Origin: Pseudomonas zanjanensis
GTDB lineage: Bacteria; Pseudomonadota; Gammaproteobacteria; Pseudomonadales; Pseudomonadaceae
Assembly (NCBI RefSeq): GCF_014268745.2
Contig: NZ_JABWRB020000001.1
Span: 2,542,001 to 2,606,000 of the forward strand
Direction: 5' to 3'
Length of the DNA stretch: 64,000 nucleotides
The notes below the pieces were generated by a model, which was not told the DNA's origin, did no database searches, and saw nothing but the letters and a program-made list of their open reading frames with translations. The position numbers and the translations under genes were made by a program. This document shows positions 52,305-62,600 of the stretch, piece by piece (the stretch's first letter is position 1; the number at the start of each line of letters is the position of its first letter).

Positions 52305-53249
52305 ATGAATAACCCCCTAGCGCCCGCACCGGGCATCCGCGTCAGCCTTTCGGAGCTGATCGAGATGCGCCATCGCGTGCGCGAGGTGCAATTGTTCTCG
52401 ACACCAGGCCAACGCAGCCCGCTGATCGGCCTGCATCACTCCAAGCTGCGTGGACGCGGGGTGGATTTCGACCAGGTGCGGGTCTACCAGGCCGGCGACG
52501 ACGTGCGCACCATTGACTGGCGCGTCACCGCCCGGACCCAGGAGCCCCACACCAAGCTGTTCCACGAAGAACGCGAGCGGCCGATCTTCATCATGATCGA
52601 GCAAAGCCACCGGCTGTTCTTCGGCTCGGGGTTGATGTTCAAGTCGGTGCTCGCCGCCCAGGCCGCCAGCCTGATCGGCTGGGCCGCGCTAGGGCACAAC
52701 GACCGGGTCGGCGGCCTGGTGTTCGGCAACAACACCCATTACGAGGTCAAGCCGCGGCGCAGCAAACAGAGCCTTCTGCAATTGCTCAACCGGCTGGTGC
52801 GGGTCAACCAATCGCTGCACACCGAGGGCGAGCCGGACCGCGACTCGTTCGGCATCGCCCTGCGTCGAGCCCGGGAAGTGCTGCGGCCCGGCAGCCTGGT
52901 GATCGTGATTTGCGACGAGCGCGCCTTGTCCGACAGCGCCGAGCAGCAACTGAGCCTGCTGTCGCGCCATTGCGACCTGTTGCTGCTGCCGCTGTCGGAC
53001 CCACTGGACCACGCCTTGCCCGCCGCCGGCTTGCTGCGTTTCGCCCAGCGCGATGCCCAACTGGAGCTCGACACCCTGAATGTCGAGTTGCGCCAGGCCT
53101 ATCGCGCCCAGGCCGACGCTCGCCAGGAGCGCTGGGAGCTGCTGGCGCAGAAGCTGCGAATCCTGATGATGCCCCTGAGCACCCAGGGCGACATGGTCGA
53201 ACAACTGCGCGAATACCTGAACCCCAAGCGGGCCGGGAAAAGCCGATGA
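52305..53249 (+). CDS. DUF58 domain protein
   Basis: 314 residues, soluble. The DUF58 signature is clear (GRGVDFDQVRVYQAGDDVRT, then IDWRVTARTQEPHTKLFHEE), followed by a VWA-like fold lacking an obvious metal site. DUF58 proteins are constant partners of MoxR in the bat-type operons. It overlaps the next gene by four bases (ATGA), so translation is coupled. Confidence 0.93.
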   Translation: MNNPLAPAPGIRVSLSELIEMRHRVREVQLFSTPGQRSPLIGLHHSKLRGRGVDFDQVRVYQAGDDVRTIDWRVTARTQEPHTKLFHEERERPIFIMIEQSHRLFFGSGLMFKSVLAAQAASLIGWAALGHNDRVGGLVFGNNTHYEVKPRRSKQSLLQLLNRLVRVNQSLHTEGEPDRDSFGIALRRAREVLRPGSLVIVICDERALSDSAEQQLSLLSRHCDLLLLPLSDPLDHALPAAGLLRFAQRDAQLELDTLNVELRQAYRAQADARQERWELLAQKLRILMMPLSTQGDMVEQLREYLNPKRAGKSR

Positions 53250-53740
53250 GCAGTCTCGATCAACTGCAACCGTTGATGGCGCCACCGCCCATCGGCTTCT
53301 GGCCACCCGCGCCGGGCTGGTGGTTGCTGCTGGTGCTGTTGCCGCTGCTGGGCCTGGGGCTGTGGCATTTGCGCCGCTTCATTCCCGCCAAGCGCACCAC
53401 GGACCGCAATGAGCAACCCCTGGACCCGGTGCGCGTGGCCGCCCTGGCCGAACTCGCCCGGCTGCCCAAACCCTACGACGGCGCGCCGGCCGGTGCCTGG
53501 CTGCAGCAGCTCAACGGGCTGCTCAAGCGCCTGTGTCGCAATCACTATCCCTACAGCCAGAGCCACACCCTCAATGGGCGCAAATGGCTGGCCTTCCTCG
53601 ACAACCGTTGCCCGGCCGCCGGCCTGACGCGCTGGATGGTACTGGTGGAAGGCGCCTACAAGCCCGAATGCAAGCTCGACGACAAAGCCATCGCCGGCCT
53701 GACCCAGGCGGTGGAAATCTGGATTCGCAAACATGTTTGA
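53246..53740 (+). CDS. DUF4381 small membrane protein
   Basis: 164 residues from the ATG overlapping the DUF58 stop. A single transmembrane helix (about 25-42, WWLLLVLLPLLGLGLWHLRR) follows a proline-rich N-terminus (MAPPPIGFWPPAPG). A cytoplasmic domain carries LNGLLKRLCRNHYPYSQSH and WLAFLDNRC, the DUF4381 pattern. It always sits between DUF58 and the VWA proteins in this operon type; its biochemical role is unknown. It overlaps the next gene by eight bases. Confidence 0.9.
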   Translation: MSSLDQLQPLMAPPPIGFWPPAPGWWLLLVLLPLLGLGLWHLRRFIPAKRTTDRNEQPLDPVRVAALAELARLPKPYDGAPAGAWLQQLNGLLKRLCRNHYPYSQSHTLNGRKWLAFLDNRCPAAGLTRWMVLVEGAYKPECKLDDKAIAGLTQAVEIWIRKHV

Positions 53741-54812
53741 ATTTGCCTGGCCATGGGTGTTCGCCCTGTTGCCGTTGCCCTGGCTGATGCGCCTGGTGCT
53801 GCCGGCGGCCGACAGCGGCGAGCCGGCGCTCAAGGTCAGTTTCCTCGGCGACCTGGAAGGCTTGGTGGGCCGTCGGGCCCGGGCCAATCTGCCAACCTGG
53901 CGACAACAGGCACCTTTTATCCTGCTCTGGCTGCTGTTGCTGATCGCCGCCGCCCGACCGCAGTGGTTGGGGGAACCGTTGCCCATTGCCGCCAGCGGTC
54001 GCGACCTGCTGGTGGCGGTGGACGTCTCCGGTTCCATGGACTTTCCCGACATGCAGTGGAAGGAGGAAGAAGTCAGCCGCCTCACGCTGGTCCAGCACAT
54101 GCTCGGGGATTTTCTCGAAGGCCGCGAAGGTGACCGGGTCGGCCTGATCCTGTTTGGCAGCCAGGCCTACTTGCAGGCGCCGCTGACCTTCGACCGTCGC
54201 ACCGTGCGGCGTTGGCTCGACGAGGCGCGCATCGGTATCGCCGGCAAGAATACCGCGATTGGCGACGCCATCGGCCTGGCCCTCAAGCGCCTGCGCCAGC
54301 GTCCGGCCCACAGTCGCGTGTTGATCCTGGTCACCGACGGTGCCAACAACGGCGGCGAAATCGATCCATTGACTGCGGCGCAGCTGGCCGCCGACGAAGG
54401 CGTGAAAATCTACCCGATCGGCATCGGTGCCGACCCGGAACAAAGCGGCACGGCGGGCTTCCTCGGCGTCAACCCGAGCCTGGACCTCGACGAGCCGACC
54501 CTCAAGGACATTGCCCAGGTCACGGGCGGTCGTTATTTCCGCGCCCAGGATGGTGAGCAACTGCTGGCGATCAAGGCCACCCTCGACCAGCTCGAACCGG
54601 TGACCCAGCAACCGACCCAAGCGCGCCCTGCCCTGGCGCTGTATCACTGGCCCCTGACCGTTGCACTGTTGCTGAGCGTGCTGCTGGCGGCCCGGACGCG
54701 CTGGCCGGACAATCCACTGCAGCGCCTGCTCAACCAGGCGCTGTTCAAACCGGCCCAACACACCGAGTGGCGTCAACGGCTCAAGCGGCTGCGCTTGCGG
54801 AGGCGTCGATGA
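53733..54812 (+). CDS. VWA-domain membrane protein (BatA/BatB-like)
   Basis: 359 residues with N-terminal membrane segments (about 5-24 and 61-75), a VWA domain and a C-terminal transmembrane segment. The metal-ion-dependent adhesion site is complete: DVSGS (97-101), the Thr of the conserved GKNTAIGDAIG and the Asp of LVTDGANNGG. The VWA domain faces the periplasm. This is the aerotolerance (Bat) family type, working with MoxR. It overlaps the next gene by four bases. Confidence 0.93.
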   Translation: MFEFAWPWVFALLPLPWLMRLVLPAADSGEPALKVSFLGDLEGLVGRRARANLPTWRQQAPFILLWLLLLIAAARPQWLGEPLPIAASGRDLLVAVDVSGSMDFPDMQWKEEEVSRLTLVQHMLGDFLEGREGDRVGLILFGSQAYLQAPLTFDRRTVRRWLDEARIGIAGKNTAIGDAIGLALKRLRQRPAHSRVLILVTDGANNGGEIDPLTAAQLAADEGVKIYPIGIGADPEQSGTAGFLGVNPSLDLDEPTLKDIAQVTGGRYFRAQDGEQLLAIKATLDQLEPVTQQPTQARPALALYHWPLTVALLLSVLLAARTRWPDNPLQRLLNQALFKPAQHTEWRQRLKRLRLRRRR

Positions 54813-56545
54813 TCGCCCTCTGGCCACACTGGCTGCGCCCCTGGTTCGTGTTGCTGCTGCCGTTGCTGGGCTGGTTGCTCTGGCAACTGTGGCATCGACA
54901 GAAGCGAGTGGGCCGCTGGCAGATGATCTTGCCGCCGGCCTTCCACGCCGTGCTGCTCAGCGGTGGCACGGGTCGGGAAAGCCGGCTGCCATGGATCGCC
55001 CTGGGACTGGGTTGGCTGTTGATCGTGCTGGCGTTGCTGGGGCCGAGCTGGGCGCGGGTCGAGCAGACCAGCCAGAAACCCGCCGATCCGCTGGTGGTGA
55101 TACTGGAGCTGACCCCGGAAATGCTCGCCACCGACGTCCCGCCGACGCGCCTGGAGCAGGCTCGGCGCAAGCTGCTGGACCTGCTGCAGAACCGCAGCGA
55201 TGCCCAAACCGCGATCATTGTCTATGCCGGCAGCGCCCACACGCTGGTGCCGCTGTCCGACGACCTGGCCACCAGCGCCAATCTGCTCGAAGCCCTCGCA
55301 CCGTCGATCATGCCCCAAGGCGGTCATCGCGCCGACCTGGCAGTGCATAAAGCCATGGCCCTGTTGGACCAGGGTGAACTCGGCCACGGTCGGATCCTGC
55401 TGATCGGTTCGTCGTTGAACGAACAGGAACGTGAAGGCATCCGCCAAGTCCTGGACGGTTCCGCCACGCAATGGCTGATGCTGGGCATCGGCACCCGGGA
55501 AGGCGCACCGGTGGCCCAGGAAGATGGCAGTTACCTCAAGGATGCCCAGGGTTCGATCCTGGTGCCGCGCCTGGACAGCCCGGGCCTCAAGGCCTTCGCC
55601 AACGAATTGGACGGTCGCTACCGACCGGCGCGGCTTGACGACAGCGACCTGCGCGGCCTGGGCCTGCTGGACGGTCCTCGCCATCTGCGCAGTGACGGCC
55701 AGACGTTGCGCCTGGACACCTGGGCCGACCAGGGTTATTGGCTGCTCCTGCCATTGTTGCTGCTGGCCGCCTGCGCCGGACGTCGCGGCTGGCTGTTCTG
55801 CCTGCCGCTGCTGTTCGTGTTGCCGCAAACCGGCCACGCCTTCGAATTCCAGGACCTGTGGTTGCGCGCCGATCAACAGGGCCAGCACTTGCTCAAGCAA
55901 AAGCGCCCCGCCGAAGCCGCCGCCCGCTTCGAGGACAGCCAATGGCAAGGCGTCGCCCTTTACGAAGCCGGTCAATACAGCGAAGCCGCCCGGCGCTTCG
56001 CCGAAGGCAACGACGCCCGTGCCCACTACAATCGTGGCAACGCCCTGGCCAAGAGCGGTGAGCTGGAGGCCGCACTGGATGCCTACGAACAAGCCCTGGA
56101 ATTGCAACCCGACCTGCGCCCGGCCCAGACCAACAAGGCGCTGGTGCAGAGCCTGTTGAAGGAGCAGGCACCACCGGCGCCAGAGCCCAAGCCCGCGGAA
56201 AACGAGGAACCAGCCCCCTCCGAGCAAGCGCCGGATAGCACTTCGACGAGCCAGTCTTCCGAACCGGGACAGCCATCCACCGAGACCACCGCGACGCCGG
56301 ACGAATCCCAGCCCCCACGGGCCGCACAGCCGCCCACCGCCCAGGATGTGCCGGGCAGCGAGCTGCCTGACGAACAGACCACCACGCCGCCGCTGCGTCC
56401 CGCCGGCGGCCAGCGCAATGAAGAAGAACAACGCCAGGCCATGGAACAATGGTTGCGCCAGATCCCGGATAACCCCGGCGAGCTGCTCAGGCGTAAATTC
56501 TGGTATGAACAGCAAAGCCATCAGGCCCAGGGAAAAACCCCATGA
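54809..56545 (+). CDS. VWA-like and TPR membrane protein (BatB/BatC-like fusion)
   Basis: 578 residues from the ATG at 54809 with GGAGG upstream. Two N-terminal membrane helices precede a VWA-like domain whose metal site is degenerate: the DxSxS position reads ELTPE. Further membrane helices near 310-345 are followed by TPR repeats (FEDSQWQGVALYEAGQYSEA, then AHYNRGNALAKSGELEAALD) and a long Pro/Glu/Ser/Thr-rich tail. In other bacteria the VWA and TPR parts are separate proteins (BatB, BatC); here they are fused. It overlaps BatD by four bases. Confidence 0.92.
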   Translation: MIALWPHWLRPWFVLLLPLLGWLLWQLWHRQKRVGRWQMILPPAFHAVLLSGGTGRESRLPWIALGLGWLLIVLALLGPSWARVEQTSQKPADPLVVILELTPEMLATDVPPTRLEQARRKLLDLLQNRSDAQTAIIVYAGSAHTLVPLSDDLATSANLLEALAPSIMPQGGHRADLAVHKAMALLDQGELGHGRILLIGSSLNEQEREGIRQVLDGSATQWLMLGIGTREGAPVAQEDGSYLKDAQGSILVPRLDSPGLKAFANELDGRYRPARLDDSDLRGLGLLDGPRHLRSDGQTLRLDTWADQGYWLLLPLLLLAACAGRRGWLFCLPLLFVLPQTGHAFEFQDLWLRADQQGQHLLKQKRPAEAAARFEDSQWQGVALYEAGQYSEAARRFAEGNDARAHYNRGNALAKSGELEAALDAYEQALELQPDLRPAQTNKALVQSLLKEQAPPAPEPKPAENEEPAPSEQAPDSTSTSQSSEPGQPSTETTATPDESQPPRAAQPPTAQDVPGSELPDEQTTTPPLRPAGGQRNEEEQRQAMEQWLRQIPDNPGELLRRKFWYEQQSHQAQGKTP

Positions 56546-58179
56546 CCCGCTTCACCGCCTACCTCCTCGTGTTGCTGCTCTGGGCCTCTGGAACCCAGGC
56601 TGCACAGCTGACGGCCAGTGTGGACCGCAGCCGCCTGAACTCCGGGGAAACGGTGGAACTGACCCTGGAATCCAATGACGCCACGTTGTTCGGAAAACCC
56701 GACCTGGGCCCGCTCCAGGCCTTGTTCGATGTGCGCGGCACCCGCCAGGTCAATCAGTTGACGACCCTCGACGGCGAGAACCGCGCCACCACCCGCTGGA
56801 TCATCACCTTGCTGCCACGTCGGAGCGGCACCGTGGTCATTCCGCCGCTGCAACTGGGCGAAGTGAGCACTCAGCCGATCACCCTGCAAGTCATCGAAAG
56901 CGAAACCCGCAACGCCTCGGGAACCCTGGCGCCAGTGTTCATCGAGGCCAGCCTCGACCAGCGCGACGTGTATGTGCAGGCCCAAGCGATCCTGACCCTG
57001 CGCATCTACCATTCGGTGTCGCTGTATGACGACAGCAGCCTGACGCCGCTGCACATCCCCGATGCGCGCACCGAACAACTGGGTGAATCGCGCACCTACG
57101 AAAAAGTCATCAACGATGTACGCCATGGCGTCATCGAACTGCGTTATGGCATCTACCCGCAGCGCAGCGGCGAGCTGACGATTCCGGCCCAGACCTTCAG
57201 TGCCACCCTGGTCGAACCGGTGGCCCAGGACGCCGCCCCTTCAGGCCCCAAGCCCGGCCAATTGATGCGGGTCAGCTCCGAGCAACTGCTGCTGAGCGTC
57301 AAACCCAAGCCGGCCAGCTACCCGGCCGACGTGCCCTGGCTGCCGGCACGCAGCCTGTCGTTGAGTGAAAGCTGGAGCCCGGAGCCGACCCACAGCCAGG
57401 TCGGCGATTCCCTGACCCGAAGCCTGACCCTGGAAGCCGAAGGCCTGGCCAGCGCCCAGTTGCCGCCGTTGCCGGCCACCGAGATCAATGGCCTGCGGCG
57501 TTATCCAGACCAACCGGTACTGAGCAGCCGCAGCAGTGAACGCGGACTGGTGGGCAGCCGCGAGGACCGCGAGGCACTGGTGCCCAACCGCAGCGGCACC
57601 ATCGAGCTGCCACCGGTGGAAGTGGTCTGGTGGAACACCCTGGAAGATCATCTGGACCGCACCAGTCTCCCGGCGCGGACCCTGCAAGTGGCGAACAATC
57701 CAAGCCTGATGGTGGATACTCCGGCCAGCACGACACAGATCGTGACCACGGTGGACAGCGAGACCCTGTGGTATTGGCAACTGAGCAGCCTGATCCTGGC
57801 CTGCACGACGCTGCTCGGCTTCGGCTTGTGGTGGCGCGCCCGTTGGCAGCCGGCGATCCTGCGCTCGACCCAGGCCGGACCGAGCCCACGCACCCTGCTG
57901 GACGACCTCAAGCGCACCTGCCTGGCCAACGATCCCCACGCCACTCGCCAAGCCCTGGACGCCTGGGCCCGCCAGCAACCGGAAACCCTGGCCGACATGG
58001 CCGCGCGTTTCGTGCCGCTGTCCGACGCCCTCGACGGTCTCAACGGCGCGCTCTACAGCGAAACCGGCCAGCATTGGCAAGGCGAAGACTTGTGGCGGGC
58101 CATCCGTACCATTCCGCCCACCGAAGGGGCGCTGGATTCGGCCGGTGATTCCGGATTGCCGCCGCTTTATCCCAAATAA
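56542..58179 (+). CDS. BatD-like (oxygen tolerance) membrane protein
   Basis: 545 residues with a signal peptide (MTRFTAYLLVLLLWASGTQA), a periplasmic BatD region of immunoglobulin-like strands (LTASVDRSRLNSGETVELTL is the family's usual start) and a transmembrane helix near 412-430 (LSSLILACTTLLGFGLWW), then a cytoplasmic tail. It is the last gene of the moxR operon and probably the structural platform of the complex. A family B REP pair follows. Confidence 0.92.
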   Translation: MTRFTAYLLVLLLWASGTQAAQLTASVDRSRLNSGETVELTLESNDATLFGKPDLGPLQALFDVRGTRQVNQLTTLDGENRATTRWIITLLPRRSGTVVIPPLQLGEVSTQPITLQVIESETRNASGTLAPVFIEASLDQRDVYVQAQAILTLRIYHSVSLYDDSSLTPLHIPDARTEQLGESRTYEKVINDVRHGVIELRYGIYPQRSGELTIPAQTFSATLVEPVAQDAAPSGPKPGQLMRVSSEQLLLSVKPKPASYPADVPWLPARSLSLSESWSPEPTHSQVGDSLTRSLTLEAEGLASAQLPPLPATEINGLRRYPDQPVLSSRSSERGLVGSREDREALVPNRSGTIELPPVEVVWWNTLEDHLDRTSLPARTLQVANNPSLMVDTPASTTQIVTTVDSETLWYWQLSSLILACTTLLGFGLWWRARWQPAILRSTQAGPSPRTLLDDLKRTCLANDPHATRQALDAWARQQPETLADMAARFVPLSDALDGLNGALYSETGQHWQGEDLWRAIRTIPPTEGALDSAGDSGLPPLYPK

Positions 58180-58230
58180 CCCAAACTTCTGTTTTGCAGC
58201 CTCCACAGCCTTTTCAGCTTTTCAGCTTTT

Positions 58231-58320
58231 GTGGCGAGGGAGCTTGCTCCCGCTGGGCTGCGCAGCAGCCCCTTTTTGGCGATTGCTACGCAATCGAGCG
58301 GGAGCAAGCTCCCTCGCCAC
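58231..58320. repeat. REPIN-like inverted REP pair, family B
   Basis: A compact inverted GTGGCGAGGGAGCTTGCTCC pair lies downstream of the batD-like gene. The remainder of the gap up to sbcD shows only the sbcD ribosome-binding site. Confidence 0.9.
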
Positions 58321-58443
58321 AGGGTCGTGTTCAGATAGATCCAATGAAGTTGAACAGATCCTCCCCTCCGTTTCCCAGTAAACTCTCCTTCTTTTAGCCG
58401 CCCTCCTCTTCAACGCGGCCATCATCTGTTTCTGGAGTTCACC

Positions 58444-59688
58444 TTGCGTCTGTTTCACACCTCCGACTGGCACCTGGGGCAAAATCTGCACGGCCAGGAA
58501 CGCGATTTCGAACACGCCTGCTTCCTCGATTGGCTGCTGCGTCAGCTGAGCCAGGAAAAGCCCGACGTGCTGCTGATCGCTGGTGACATCTTCGACACCG
58601 TCAACCCGCCGGTCAAAGCCCAGGAGCGCCTGTACGATTTCATCGTCAGCGCCCATGAACAAAACGCCAACCTGACCATCGTGATGATCGCCGGCAACCA
58701 CGACTCCGGCTCGCGCATCGAATTGCCCGCGCCGCTGATGCGCCGCTTGCGCACCCACGCCTTGGGCCGGGTGCTGTGGCTGGACGACGGCCAATTGGAC
58801 GTCGAGCGGCTGTTATTGCCGCTGCCCGATGCCAAGGGCAAGGTCAAGGCGTGGTGCCTGGCCCTGCCGTTCCTGCGCCCCGCCGAAGTCACCGGCGCGC
58901 AATTGGGTGACGACTACCTGCGGGGCATCGGCCAGGTGCATGAGTGGCTGATCGCCGCCGCCAACAGCAAGCGCAAGAAAGGCCAGGCGCTGATCGCCGT
59001 CAGCCATGCGCACATGGCCGGCGGTTCGGTGTCCGAGGATTCCGAACGCAGCCTGATCATCGGCAACGCCGAGGCCCTGCCCGCCAGCCTGTTCGGCCCG
59101 AGCATCAGCTACGTCGCCCTCGGCCACTTGCACAAGCCGCAGAAGGTCAACGGTGAAGAACGTATCCGCTACAGCGGCTCGCCAATCCCACTGTCGTTCT
59201 CGGAGATTGGCTACCAGCACCAGATTCTCGACGTCACGCTGGACGGCGAGACGTTGGTCAAGGTCGAACCACGCCTGATTCCTCGGGCCGTCAACCTGCA
59301 ACGCCTGGGTCCGGCGCCCTTGGCCGATATCCTCGGGCAACTCAAGGAATTGCCTGACATCGACCTGCTGGCCGACATCCAGCGCCAACCCTGGCTGGAG
59401 GTGCGGGTGCGCCTCGACGAACCACAGCCAGACCTGCGCCACCAGGTTGAAACCGCATTGCAAGGCAAGGCCGTGCGCCTGGTGCGGATCGGCGCCGAGT
59501 ACGCCGGCAACGGTGGCACTGGCGGCGCCGATGACGACGGTGCGTTGGTGGAGCTGGATCAGCTCAGCCCGCAGGAACTGTTCAGCCGCGCCTGGCAGGA
59601 CACCTACGGCAACGAAGTGGATGAACAAACCCTCAAGGACTTTGCCGTGCTGTTGCAAGACGTGCAGATGGAGAGCGAGCAGCCATGA
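58444..59688 (+). CDS. sbcD: SbcCD nuclease subunit D
   Basis: 414 residues beginning with a TTG codon six bases after CTGGAG; no ATG or GTG in frame is placed to include the essential N-terminal motif. The calcineurin-like metallophosphoesterase motifs are complete: SDWHLGQ (7-13), LIAGDIFDTVNPP, IAGNHDSGSRIELP, SHAHMAGG and LGHLHKPQ. SbcD is the Mre11-type nuclease that, with SbcC, opens hairpins and trims double-strand ends. It overlaps sbcC by four bases. Confidence 0.95.
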   Translation: MRLFHTSDWHLGQNLHGQERDFEHACFLDWLLRQLSQEKPDVLLIAGDIFDTVNPPVKAQERLYDFIVSAHEQNANLTIVMIAGNHDSGSRIELPAPLMRRLRTHALGRVLWLDDGQLDVERLLLPLPDAKGKVKAWCLALPFLRPAEVTGAQLGDDYLRGIGQVHEWLIAAANSKRKKGQALIAVSHAHMAGGSVSEDSERSLIIGNAEALPASLFGPSISYVALGHLHKPQKVNGEERIRYSGSPIPLSFSEIGYQHQILDVTLDGETLVKVEPRLIPRAVNLQRLGPAPLADILGQLKELPDIDLLADIQRQPWLEVRVRLDEPQPDLRHQVETALQGKAVRLVRIGAEYAGNGGTGGADDDGALVELDQLSPQELFSRAWQDTYGNEVDEQTLKDFAVLLQDVQMESEQP

Positions 59689-62600
59689 AGATTCTCGCGA
59701 TCCGCCTCAAGAACCTGGCGTCCCTGGCCGGGCCTTTTGAAATCGATTTCACCGCCGAACCCTTGGCCAGCGCCGGCCTGTTCGCCATTACCGGCCCCAC
59801 GGGCGCCGGCAAGAGCACGCTGCTCGACGCCTTGTGCCTGGCGCTGTTCGGCGCCGTGCCGCGCCTCAACAACACCGGTCGCGACGCCAAGGTGCCGGAC
59901 GTCGATGGCGAGATCGCCACGGGCGACCCGCGCACGCTGTTGCGCCGTGGCACCGGCGACGGTTTTGCCGAAGTGGATTTTCGTGGCATCGACGGGCGCC
60001 GCTATCGGGCCCGCTGGGAAGCCAATCGCGCCCGGGAAAAGGCCGGCGGCAAGTTGCAAGCCAGCCGCCAGAGCCTGCGGGACCTGGACAACGATCAACT
60101 GCTGGCGAGCCAGAAAGGCGAATACAAGACCCAGCTCGAAGCCGCCCTGGGCCTGAACTTCGAGCAGTTCACCCGCGCCGTGTTGCTGGCCCAGAGCGAG
60201 TTCAGCGCGTTCCTCAAGGCCGATGACAACGACCGCAGCGAACTGCTGGAAAAACTCACCGACACCGCCCTGTATACCCGCCTAGGCCGCCGCGCCTTCG
60301 ACAAGGCCAAACAAGCCAAGGACAGCCACCGGCAATTGCAAGACCAGGCCAGCGGCGTCACACCGCTGGCTCCCGAAGCCCGGGCCGAGCTGGACCAGCG
60401 CTTCAACGACGCCCAGCAGCAGCTCAAGACCCAGCAGGCGCAGCTCAAGCAACTGGAACAGCAACACACCTGGCTGCGGGACCTGCGCCAGTTGCAGGAC
60501 GAACACGCCAGCGCCGCCGAGCAGTTGCAACAGGCCCAGGTCGATTGGGACGCCCTGGCCGACAAACGCCTGAAACTGACCCGCCTGGAACAACTGGCAC
60601 CCCAGCGCCATCAATTCATCCGCCAGGCAGAACTGCGCCGACAGCTCGACCCTTTGGCCGGGCAGATCCAGCAGCTCACCCAACAGCAGATCGACTTGCA
60701 TGAACAACAGGCCGAACTGGAAAAACGCCTGGACGCCGCGCAACTGGCACAGGCCGCAGCCCGGCAACAGAGCAGCGACTGCGCGCCGTTGCTGCGCCAG
60801 GCCTTTGAAGAGCAAAGCAGCCTGGCCCGCCTCGCCAAGGACACCAGCCAGGCCGCCGAGCGCCAGGAACAGGCGCAACAGGCGTGCACCGAAGGCCAGC
60901 GCACCATCGATACCTTGCTCGATCAGCAAAAACAGGTGGCCGAGCGCTTGCAGCGCATCGCCGGCGAACTTGAGCAAAGCACCCACCTGGCGCCGCTGAG
61001 CGACGCCTGGAACGCCTATCGCGATCGCCTCCAACAACTGATGCTGATCGGCAATCGCCTGAACCAGGGCCAGGCCGAACTCGCCACCTTGGAACACAGC
61101 GCCGCCCGCGCCGCCGAAGAACTGGCCAGCCGCCGGCAAGACCTCGAGGTACTGTACAAGGAAGCGGGCGCCGAGCCCGACGCGGTGGCCGAACAGATCC
61201 AGTTGCTCGGCAATTTGCTGCAAGACAACCGCAAGCAACTGCGCGCGTTCGAAGAACTGACCCGGCTATGGGCCAGTCAGCTAGAGCTGGACAAACGCGG
61301 CGCCGAACTCGAACAACGCCAGCAACAAGCGTTGCAGGAACGTGATCGCTTGGTGCGTGAGGGCGGCGAAGCCAAGGCCGAACTGACCATCGCGGAGCAG
61401 GCCCTGACCGTGACCCGCGAACTGCTGGCACGCCAGCGCCTGGCCCGCAGCGAAAGCGTCGAGCAACTGCGCGCCCAGTTGCAGGACAAGCAACCCTGCC
61501 CGGTGTGCGGCAGCGTCGAGCATCCTTATCATCAACCCGAAGCCCTGCTGGAAAACCTCGGGCGCTTCGATGAATCCGAAGAGGCCAACGCCCGCAAAGC
61601 CGTCGAACTGCTCAATGAAAAAGTCATCGAGCTACGGGCGCAGTACAGCGGCGTCATGGCCCAGCTCAAGGAGCTCAAACAGCAGCAGGAGCAGCTCGCC
61701 AGCCAGCAACAGGGCTTGGCGCCCAGCCTGCAAGCCCACCCGCTGTCGGCGCAACTGCTGGCCCAGGATTCGAGCAAGCGCGACGCCTGGCTTGCCCAGC
61801 AGAACAGCCAACTGCACCAGCACATCAGCCAGGACGAACAACGGCAAGCCGCCCTGCTGACCCTGCAGCAAGACGCCGCCCGGATGGGCCAGCGCCTGCG
61901 CGAGGCCGAAGTCGCCAGCCAACAGGCCTCACAGCACCTGGACAACCAGCAGCAAGCGCTGGCCCGCGACCGCCAGCGCCTGGACGAGGAATTGAGCCAC
62001 TTCAGCACCCTGCTGCCGGCGGATACCTTGCAGGCGTTGCGCAGCGATCCCGCCGCGACCTTCTTGCAGCTCGACCAGCAGATCGCCCAGCGCCTGGCGC
62101 AACTGGACCAGCAACGCGACGAACTGGGCGAACAGCTCCAGCGCCAGCAGACCCTGGAAAAAGAACAGGACCGCCAGCAGACTCGCGTCCAGCAACTGGA
62201 CGCGGCCCGCGTGCAATTCAGCACCTTGAGCGAGCAACAGCAGGCCGGCCAGGAAAAACTCGCGCAACTGCTCGGTGAGCACATCAGCGCCGAACATTGG
62301 CAACAACAACTCGACCAGAGCCTCGAACAGACCCGGGAGGCCGAGGCAGCGGCCAATCAGCAGTTGCAGCAATTGCGCAACAACCTCGTGCAACTGGCCG
62401 CCGAACTCAAGGCCCGCCAGGAACAGGCACAATCCCTGGACCATGAACTTCAAGCCCTGGCTACGGGCATCGCGCAGTGGCGCACCGGTCATCCTGAACT
62501 GGACGATGCCGCCCTCGAAAGCCTGCTCAGCCTGGACGAACAACAGGTCAGCCAGTTGCGCCAGCGCTTGCTCAACAGCGAAAAAGCCATCGAACAGGCC

